Shown in pieces: positions 1 through 4,420 of a stretch of DNA of 5,177 nt. The translations under genes were made by a program, and so were the position numbers. Each line of letters begins with the position of its first letter. The stretch's first letter is position 1. The notes beneath the pieces are model-generated. The model saw nothing but the letters and a program-made list of their open reading frames with translations. It made no database searches and had not been told where the DNA came from. The stretch is from UBA287 sp034190325 (GTDB lineage: Archaea; Thermoplasmatota; UBA186; UBA287), in assembly GCA_034190325.1 (NCBI GenBank), contig JAXHST010000064.1, positions 1-5,177 on the forward strand, given 5' to 3'.

Positions 1-19
1 TTCACACCCCGGGTGTGAA
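1..19. repeat. Perfect 19-bp palindrome (9-bp arms, 1-nt centre)
   Basis: The arms TTCACACCC (1-9) and GGGTGTGAA (11-19) are exact reverse complements around C10. It could be an operator for a dimeric regulator of a gene to the left, or the stem of a terminator, but it has no T-tract directly after it on the plus strand. It lies at the window edge, so its relation to the neighbouring gene cannot be seen. Confidence 0.6.
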
Positions 20-21
20 AA

Positions 22-60
22 GGATGATCTGTGAAACTACCCGCACCGGAGGATCAGTCC
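22..60. repeat. Imperfect inverted repeat downstream of top6A
   Basis: GGATGATC (22-29) pairs with GATCAGTCC (52-60) with a single bulged base, giving an 8-bp stem around a 22-nt loop. No coding or known RNA signature was recognised. Together with the palindrome at 1-19 it makes the short gap beside top6A rich in dyad symmetry. It may be part of the terminators of two converging or neighbouring transcripts. Confidence 0.35.
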
Positions 61-76
61 ATAACGTCAACACAGG

Positions 77-87
77 AAAAAGCTTTT
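77..87 (-). terminator. Probable terminator of the top6BA operon
   Basis: On the minus strand, about 30 nt after the top6A stop codon, the sequence reads through the self-complementary AAAAGCTTTT into a run of five T (plus-strand A77-A81). Oligo-T tracts are the usual archaeal termination signal. The preceding AT-rich tail (88-114) would give weak RNA-DNA pairing. The assignment rests on position and composition only. Confidence 0.45.
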
Positions 88-114
88 CAAAGATCCTTTT
101 ATCTTTTTATCTCT

Positions 115-1197
115 TTATCTCTTTAGAATGCCCATGGCGCTCAGCTTCTCTGGTAGATAGACGGATGTCACATACTCTAAGCCATACTTTGCCAGAGCCT
201 GCTGCTCTGCCTTCTTTCCCAGGCTGAGCTGAAGGTTTATCTCACCCTTCCAGAATTCGTTATCAAATCTGGGATCACTCAGCTCTGCATTTAGCGCTTC
301 CACATCCCTCTCTGTCAGAGCATCTGTGGGCAGATCATAGTTCACTATATCTGAGGGCGTTATGCCGACAAACATTGTTCCGGGTGTAGCCAGATATTCG
401 CTTATGTGCGCCGTCTTTATTGCTCCGTAAGCAACGCTTCCATATATCCTGTAGCTCCATGGATCCCCATCTGTGAAAACAACTATGGGCAGATGCAGCT
501 CATCATTCATCCTTCGCAGAAGCCTTCTGGTGCTCCTCGCTGGCTGCCCCTTTAAGTGCACCAGTATAGCCCTGGCATCCTCATCGAATCTGTTCTCCGC
601 AAGCCTGTCAAACATACCTCCTGTCTCTATAGCTATTACAAAATCAGCATCGCATCCTTTAAAATTTATCTTATTCTTCTCAACGCTGTATGGTATTGTA
701 TATCCTGCATCCCCGACATCATCCCTGCAGTTTATCACCCTCGTGCCCCCTGTCCTTATCTTTTCTTCAACCGTTACGTTACCAATTATGCTTGCCCCAT
801 TCTCCTCCGGTCTAAGCTTCATCTCCTCTCTCAGATGCTCCGTGAGTATCTCCAGGTCCTCAACGAGCTTGTCGCTCTCATCCTGAGAGTTGAACTTTGC
901 CTTGTTCCACCCTTCGCTTATATAGTACATCTCCCTGAGAGTTGATGTCTTGTTTGTCTCTACCATATCCTTTACGAAGTCCGATGTGTATACGGTGCGC
1001 AGAAGCATTGATGCCCCATCCAGGTTTTTCGCGCTTCTTACGCTTCTAGAAGTGCCGTACTTCCAGACGCTGAACTCATCGCTGTACTCAAGATTGCTCT
1101 TGCTCCTCGTTGCTATCTCTATTCTGGGCACCTCTCCTTTACGCATCTGCTCATAAAGGCTGTTTATTATCTCCGTTAATTCCTCAATCACGCTCAT
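115..1197 (-). CDS. top6A: DNA topoisomerase VI subunit A
   Basis: This is the DNA-cutting subunit of the type IIB topoisomerase. It acts with Top6B as an A2B2 complex that relaxes and decatenates the chromosome. It is homologous to Spo11. At 360 aa it has the usual archaeal length. The N-terminal winged-helix (5Y-CAP) domain holds the REMYYISE motif (residues 88-95). By alignment with Spo11 the attacking tyrosine should be the second of the pair, Y92. The Toprim domain begins near residue 184, with E191 in the ETGGM motif and D243 and D245 in TDGDPW as the metal ligands, so all catalytic residues are present. The ATG overlaps the top6B stop as ATGA, which points to translational coupling. 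The purine-rich GGTGGTGGT just before it may serve as a ribosome binding site inside the end of top6B. No frameshift or truncation is seen. Confidence 0.97.
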   Translation of the reverse strand: MSVIEELTEIINSLYEQMRKGEVPRIEIATRSKSNLEYSDEFSVWKYGTSRSVRSAKNLDGASMLLRTVYTSDFVKDMVETNKTSTLREMYYISEGWNKAKFNSQDESDKLVEDLEILTEHLREEMKLRPEENGASIIGNVTVEEKIRTGGTRVINCRDDVGDAGYTIPYSVEKNKINFKGCDADFVIAIETGGMFDRLAENRFDEDARAILVHLKGQPARSTRRLLRRMNDELHLPIVVFTDGDPWSYRIYGSVAYGAIKTAHISEYLATPGTMFVGITPSDIVNYDLPTDALTERDVEALNAELSDPRFDNEFWKGEINLQLSLGKKAEQQALAKYGLEYVTSVYLPEKLSAMGILKR

Positions 1198-3032
1198 ACC
1201 ACCACCCAGGGCTCAGCTCCATACACATCACCTATCCCCTCAAAGTAAAGCTCGGGCTCATCATAATCCCCTTTCTCTATGCCCAATAAAGAGTAAAGGA
1301 TCTCAAAGACACCATTGCTCTTTATCCTCGGTATCTTGAAGACAAGAACATTCTCATCCATGGTGCACCCTGGCTTGGATGATACCAGCTTCGCTTCCTT
1401 CGGCACTGTGGCATAGAGTGTAAAGCTCTTTGCCCTTGATGTGTAGTTCTTAACTATCAGCCTTACATCGCAAACTTCGCTGTAATTAACTTCACTCTCT
1501 ATTGTCACAGCATCCATTATCCTTGCTATAACCGGCTCCAGATCTACAGGGGGCTTGCCGAGAAATGAGGCGCATCTCTCAGCCATCAGGGGAAGGATCA
1601 CTCTTATTATCCTCTCTTTTTCCTTCTGCTTTTTGTACCTTTCCTTCTTCTTTATGTGCGACTGGAGCTTCCTAGCACAGTCCCGGAGAGCACTCTTTAT
1701 CTCATCCTCAATCTCAGGTATTTCAGCTATAGCCTCCTTTGTTTCAGAGGTAAATGGCACATTTGTTGATGCGACATGCACAAGAAAAGCAACAGGAGCG
1801 TTTGGCAAACCCTTACCGCCTCTCTGCTCTAATCCGTACCTCCTCCAGTCTATGCTCTCTATAGCTCTAGTTATCACACATCCGCCCTGCTGATAGAGCA
1901 ATGGTACTTTGTTTGCAAACCTCATAATAACCAGCTCTTCAGCACCCTTCAGATAGGCTATTGCAGCCTCTACCAGAAATGGATGCCCCCCATAAACCTC
2001 TGGCTCCCTTGTTGAAACAGCTATGAACTCTGCATCGAGCTCATTTTTGAGAGATCTCCTCAGAAGTGTCTCTGATATTGGACTCAAGCACTCTGCTGGC
2101 GGTGCAGAAACCTTTGTGTCCTTCAATGCTTCATAGAGCTTTTTTGTCATATCATAGCTGAGCTTTTCAGGATCCTCCTCACCCTTAAGCCCCGCCCTGG
2201 AGCATACATCTTTAGCTGTAGTATAACCTACCCTGCTGAACTCATTTACAAGAAAGGATAGAACCTTTTTTGAGTCTGTAGAAGAGAGCATCTTCATCAG
2301 CTGCCCTATTTCAATGCCATGTGGATGCGGTCTTATCTCCTGGGTCTTCCTTGGCATCCTTGTTGTCACCCTCTCAAATATCGTCGTTATGCCTCCGGGC
2401 TCTCTTAAAGTTATTCTTGCATGGGGATTTACTATTGAGGTCTCTTTCAGATATTCAAAGACGGATTGCTTTTTATCACGCACATAGCGCCCCTTCACAC
2501 ATAGTTTTATCTGGGTGCCACTGTTTTGATCCCAGTGAAAGAGTTTTTCATCACTTATCTGAGGCTCATTTTTTTGGGTATCAATCCGCACCTTACATGA
2601 ATATGCCGGCATAGTCTCTCCAACCTTTGCTATTATCTCTGCGGGTAAACCCGTGCTCAACTGCGCATAGAGCACACAGGCGGACACCCCTATTCCCTGT
2701 TGACCCCTTGACTGACGTATGGAATGGAATCTGGAACCATAAAGGAGCTTTCCAAAAACAGGCCCCACCTGTTCCTTTGATATCCCTGGCCCGTTGTCAA
2801 GCACGGTAATAAAGAAGTGATCCTCTTCTCCTTTTTCCAGGGTTAGGGAGATCTCCGGCAGAATCTCTGCCTCCTCACAGGCATCAAGTGAATTATCCAC
2901 GGCTTCCTTTACACATGTGAACAATGCTCTGGTAGGGCTATCAAAGCCAAGCATGTGCTTGTTCTTCTCAAAGAATTCTGCAACAGATATTGCCCTCTGC
3001 TTTTTTGCAAGCTCGTCTGCTATGAATGCCAT
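1194..3032 (-). CDS. top6B: DNA topoisomerase VI subunit B (ATPase)
   Basis: This is the GHKL-type ATPase subunit that dimerises on ATP and drives strand passage through the break made by Top6A. The 612-aa protein starts with the Bergerat fold: N-box E43-A-V-D-N47, G1 motif D79-N-G-P-G83, and glycine-rich lid SRGQQGIG (108-115). An H2TH-like segment follows at about 229-306. The transducer domain carries the switch lysine K407 in GGKGLPNAP, and then ASTNVPFTSETKEAI (421-435). A charged K/E/R-rich helix (about 460-475) leads to a beta-rich C-terminal domain (about 510-612). This resembles the immunoglobulin-like domain known from the Methanosarcina protein and absent from shorter homologues. 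It is first in a two-gene operon with top6A. The start is supported by a TATA box placed so that transcription begins at or within a few bases of the ATG. Confidence 0.97.
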   Translation of the reverse strand: MAFIADELAKKQRAISVAEFFEKNKHMLGFDSPTRALFTCVKEAVDNSLDACEEAEILPEISLTLEKGEEDHFFITVLDNGPGISKEQVGPVFGKLLYGSRFHSIRQSRGQQGIGVSACVLYAQLSTGLPAEIIAKVGETMPAYSCKVRIDTQKNEPQISDEKLFHWDQNSGTQIKLCVKGRYVRDKKQSVFEYLKETSIVNPHARITLREPGGITTIFERVTTRMPRKTQEIRPHPHGIEIGQLMKMLSSTDSKKVLSFLVNEFSRVGYTTAKDVCSRAGLKGEEDPEKLSYDMTKKLYEALKDTKVSAPPAECLSPISETLLRRSLKNELDAEFIAVSTREPEVYGGHPFLVEAAIAYLKGAEELVIMRFANKVPLLYQQGGCVITRAIESIDWRRYGLEQRGGKGLPNAPVAFLVHVASTNVPFTSETKEAIAEIPEIEDEIKSALRDCARKLQSHIKKKERYKKQKEKERIIRVILPLMAERCASFLGKPPVDLEPVIARIMDAVTIESEVNYSEVCDVRLIVKNYTSRAKSFTLYATVPKEAKLVSSKPGCTMDENVLVFKIPRIKSNGVFEILYSLLGIEKGDYDEPELYFEGIGDVYGAEPWVVV

Positions 3033-3054
3033 CTACAATATATTGGAAAGTGTG

Positions 3055-3062
3055 TATTTAAA
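3055..3062 (-). promoter_or_regulatory. TATA box for top6BA, near-leaderless
   Basis: On the minus strand TTTAAATA is centred about 26 bp upstream of the top6B ATG (3032), the normal distance from an archaeal TATA box to the start site. The mRNA should therefore have little or no 5' leader. No Shine-Dalgarno-like sequence precedes the ATG, which fits. The 10-bp palindrome CAATATATTG (3036-3045) lies between the TATA box and the start codon. It is either an operator or chance in AT-rich DNA. Confidence 0.55.
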
Positions 3063-3086
3063 TGCTACGAAGATCAAAAAGATAGC

Positions 3087-3095
3087 TATTTATAC
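3087..3095 (+). promoter_or_regulatory. TATA box for tRNA-Tyr
   Basis: TATTTATAC is centred about 25 bp upstream of the first base of the mature tRNA-Tyr, so transcription would start within a few bases of the tRNA 5' end. It lies back to back with the top6BA TATA box, with about 24 bp between the two elements. The 83-bp gap therefore serves two divergent units. Confidence 0.6.
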
Positions 3096-3115
3096 AGAAA
3101 AAGCAATTTTGCTTA

Positions 3116-3209
3116 CCCGGCTTAGCTCAGTGGTTAGAGCGGCCGGCTGTAGCCTAAGGTCGCTCGGGCAGATACCGGCAGGTCCCCGGTTCGAATCCGG
3201 GAGCCGGGA
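3116..3209 (+). tRNA. tRNA-Tyr(GUA) with 21-nt canonical intron
   Basis: The gene folds as a full cloverleaf. The acceptor stem CCCGGCT/AGCCGGG is 7 bp, the D-stem is GCTC/GAGC, the anticodon stem is GCCGG/CCGGC, and the T-stem is CCCGG/CCGGG around TTCGAAT. The anticodon GTA is at 3149-3151. C1-G72 is the identity pair of archaeal tRNA-Tyr, and A73 (3209) is the discriminator. CCA is not encoded. The anticodon loop is interrupted after G37, and removing 3153-3173 gives the 7-nt loop CTGTAGA and a 73-nt tRNA. A T5 tract at 3213-3217 should end the transcript. The gene is convergent with the tRNA-Arg gene, whose 3' end is 11 nt further on. Confidence 0.95.
3153..3173 (+). other. Archaeal intron in tRNA-Tyr, position 37/38
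   Basis: The BHB motif is textbook in its core. CTGT (3147-3150) pairs with GCAG (3168-3171) as the 4-bp helix. It is flanked by the 3-nt bulges AGC (3151-3153) and ATA (3172-3174), with the exon helix GCCGG/CCGGC on one side. Cleavage between the second and third base of each bulge gives exactly these ends. The intron-side helix is weak (C3154-G3167, T3155-G3166). Confidence 0.9.
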
Positions 3210-3212
3210 TCC

Positions 3213-3217
3213 TTTTT
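3213..3217 (+). terminator. Oligo-T terminator of tRNA-Tyr
   Basis: A run of five T begins four bases after the discriminator base A3209 on the plus strand, the usual place for a stand-alone archaeal tRNA terminator. A second T5 run (3321-3325) further along the plus strand could catch read-through. Confidence 0.6.
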
Positions 3218-3257
3218 AGGCGGGCCTGCCGGGATTTTCACAGGAGGAAGCAGAACC

Positions 3258-3286
3258 AAACCCTTTCCTTAAAAAGAAAAGGGTTT
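3258..3286. repeat. Intron hairpin A: 9-bp inverted repeat
   Basis: AAACCCTTT (3258-3266) and AAAGGGTTT (3278-3286) are exact complements around an 11-nt loop. The core CCCTTTCC..AAAAAGAAAAGGG closely resembles hairpin B at the other end of the intron. On the transcribed (minus) strand it lies 22 nt from the 3' splice site. Confidence 0.65.
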
Positions 3287-3336
3287 CCCTCTACCCTCTT
3301 TCCCTCAATTTGGTGTTATATTTTTCTTTGGGGTTA

Positions 3337-3368
3337 AAAGCACTTTCTTTTCAAAAAGAAAGGGCTTT
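3337..3368. repeat. Intron hairpin B: 14 of 15 pairs
   Basis: AAAGC (3337-3341) pairs with GCTTT (3364-3368), then one mismatch (A3342/G3363), then CTTTCTTTT (3343-3351) pairs with AAAAGAAAG (3354-3362) around a 2-nt centre. In the tRNA-Arg transcript this hairpin starts at the third base of the intron. Its core is nearly the same sequence as hairpin A, 80 nt away. Confidence 0.7.
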
Positions 3369-3450
3369 GTTTTGAACCCGGGTCTCCGGCTCCGAAGGCC
3401 GGAAGGATCTCCGCTACCCTACAGGCCCGAAGAGAATGGAAGACGTGCAA

Positions 3451-3457
3451 TTTATAA
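3451..3457 (-). promoter_or_regulatory. TATA box for tRNA-Arg
   Basis: TTATAAA on the minus strand is centred 26 bp upstream of the first base of the tRNA-Arg 5' exon (3428). It is preceded by an A-rich stretch that could be the TFB recognition element. A correctly spaced promoter supports an expressed tRNA gene rather than a tRNA fragment. Confidence 0.6.
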
Positions 3458-3514
3458 TTTTATCTTTTCCCTGTTTTGAGAATTGTTATACAGCTTCTGG
3501 TGAAGTGCAAAAGG

Positions 3515-3520
3515 TTTTAA
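3515..3520 (+). promoter_or_regulatory. Possible TATA box for exported-protein gene
   Basis: TTTTAA is centred about 25 bp before the ATG at 3542. No Shine-Dalgarno-like sequence precedes that ATG. As with top6B, this suggests a leaderless mRNA. The 113-bp gap 3429-3541 thus holds divergent promoters for this gene and tRNA-Arg, and nothing else was recognised there. Confidence 0.4.
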
Positions 3521-3541
3521 GCAAATAAGATAATTAACTCT

Positions 3542-4420
3542 ATGAGCTTTTATAAAGCTATGGCAATAACATTTGCTTTTACTCTGTTGATAGCACCTGC
3601 TCTGGCAGAGTTTAAAGGTAAGCAGGGAGAGAGAGCCACATACGAATCCCTGACAAATGGACAATCTGCAGGTACAGCGATATACGGCGTTGAAGGAAAA
3701 TACAGGATAGGAAATATAGCAACGCAAAAATTTCAGATAACAGATTCCTCTGGAGGGAAGATAGAGGGATATCTTGATAACAACGGAAAACCTATAAGGG
3801 TAGATATCTTTGATTCTAGCGCCTCACAGGCAACTATGACTACAGCATTCGACCATCAGAAGAAGGTAGCCACCATAAGTTATGAAGCACCTGCACTTTA
3901 TGGAAACAACACAACGACACAGAAACAAAATATGACTGTAAACATAACCTCGAATACTTATGATATGCTGTTTCTGCCCCAGTTTCTGCGCTACATGCCC
4001 ATAAAAGAAGGATATAGAACCAGCTTTCAGCTTTTTAATGCTCCAGGAGCTGTGATGGCCTCTTCCTTTGCTCCCCTCTTTATGATGATGGGGATTACAT
4101 TGGATCCTTCAGCACTTGCTATGGCTGATGCCACACTTCGGGTTGTAGGTAGAGAGAGCATAAGAGTTGGTAGCAGCACCTATGACTGTTATAAGGTTAT
4201 AGTCAATGTAACAATGAACATACCGCCACAGTTAGCAGCTATAGATCCTTCCCTGGCCTCACAGAGCTCTGAGCAGCAGATGTGGTTGAGAACGAGTGAT
4301 CTCTTGATGGTCAGAAGCTATAACGAGGAAGCAACAGCCATAACAGACCCGCAGACAAACACACCCCGGCAACAGAAAACAACATATGAAACCAGATTGA
4401 CAAGCTTAACATATGCCTGA
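3542..4420 (+). CDS. Exported protein, possibly DUF3108/TapB-like
   Basis: This is a 292-aa protein with a clear signal peptide: a short polar start with K5, a hydrophobic core (about 7-19) and an ALA cleavage site before E23. There is no lipobox cysteine, so it is probably secreted or held outside the membrane. The mature part is rich in beta strands and small polar residues and has one cysteine (C216). It has five N-glycosylation sequons (N122, N123, N130, N134, N222), as expected for an archaeal surface protein. The segments around 148-168 (LRYMPIKEGYRTSFQLFN), 200-222 (RVVGRESIRVGSSTYDCYKV) and 247-260 (MWLRTSDLLMVRSY) resemble the pattern of DUF3108/TapB-type envelope proteins. That is a weak match by eye and gives no defined function. 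The hydrophobic stretch 172-187 is probably buried rather than membrane-spanning. M7 is an alternative start, but the promoter spacing favours M1. Its last 8 nt overlap the next gene, so the two are probably co-transcribed. Confidence 0.85.
   Translation: MSFYKAMAITFAFTLLIAPALAEFKGKQGERATYESLTNGQSAGTAIYGVEGKYRIGNIATQKFQITDSSGGKIEGYLDNNGKPIRVDIFDSSASQATMTTAFDHQKKVATISYEAPALYGNNTTTQKQNMTVNITSNTYDMLFLPQFLRYMPIKEGYRTSFQLFNAPGAVMASSFAPLFMMMGITLDPSALAMADATLRVVGRESIRVGSSTYDCYKVIVNVTMNIPPQLAAIDPSLASQSSEQQMWLRTSDLLMVRSYNEEATAITDPQTNTPRQQKTTYETRLTSLTYA

Larger units (their letters stand above)
3235..3370 (-). other. 136-nt intron in tRNA-Arg T-loop, position 59/60
   Basis: The ends form an archaeal BHB motif. 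The T-stem CCGGG/CCCGG is the exon helix. TTCA (3376-3373) pairs with TGAA (3240-3237) as the 4-bp central helix. The 3-nt bulges are AAA (3372-3370) and AAT (3236-3234). Cutting between bases two and three of each bulge leaves exactly TTCAAA plus T, the standard 7-nt T-loop. The intron-side helix is only two pairs (C3369-G3241, A3368-T3242). The body contains two similar hairpins and purine-rich G-tracts. No open reading frame of useful length and no clear box C/D or H/ACA guide motif was recognised in it. Confidence 0.8.
3221..3428 (-). tRNA. tRNA-Arg(UCG) split by a T-loop intron
   Basis: On the minus strand the 5' exon is 3428-3371 and the 3' exon 3234-3221, 72 nt when joined. The acceptor stem GGGCCTG (3428-3422) pairs perfectly with CAGGCCC (3228-3222), followed by discriminator G (3221). 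The anticodon stem is CCGGC/GCCGG (3402-3398, 3390-3386) with loop CTTCGGA and anticodon TCG (3395-3393), reading CGA. The T-stem CCGGG (3381-3377) pairs with CCCGG (3233-3229) and closes the loop TTCAAAT only after 3235-3370 is removed. Invariant U8, A14, G18G19, A21, U33, G53-TTC, A58 and C61 are all present, and G15 and C48 can form the Levitt pair. The D-stem is weak (G10-U25, two G-C, U13-U22). CCA is not encoded. A TATA box lies 26 bp upstream, so the gene is probably expressed. A pseudogene made by insertion is the alternative, but the intact stems and splice motif argue against it. Confidence 0.85.

Noticed and set aside
473..945. Two overlapping plus-strand frames (137 and 129 aa) opposite top6A
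   Set aside because: They are Ser/Leu-rich antisense shadows of a fully conserved topoisomerase gene, with no domains.
2917..3219. 100-aa open frame on the plus strand across top6B start and tRNA-Tyr
   Set aside because: It runs through the start of top6B on the opposite strand and the whole tRNA-Tyr gene. Its end is a translation of the tRNA.
3258..3368. CRISPR array
   Set aside because: There are only two imperfect palindromic units with one gap, no exact repeats and no cas genes.
3235..3370. Box C/D or H/ACA guide RNA encoded in the intron
   Set aside because: No RTGATGA/CTGA pair and no ACA box at the right distance from a stem was found on the transcribed strand.
3371..3428. Truncated tRNA as an integrase attachment-site remnant
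   Set aside because: Attachment remnants usually duplicate the 3' part of a tRNA. Here the 5' 58 nt are present, and the exact missing 14 nt lie downstream in the right orientation with a matching splice motif, so a split gene explains the data better.
3452..3727. 91-aa open frame on the minus strand
   Set aside because: It overlaps the signal-peptide region of the exported-protein gene and its promoter, covers the tRNA-Arg TATA box, is rich in Cys and Ser as chance frames are, and has no recognisable domain.
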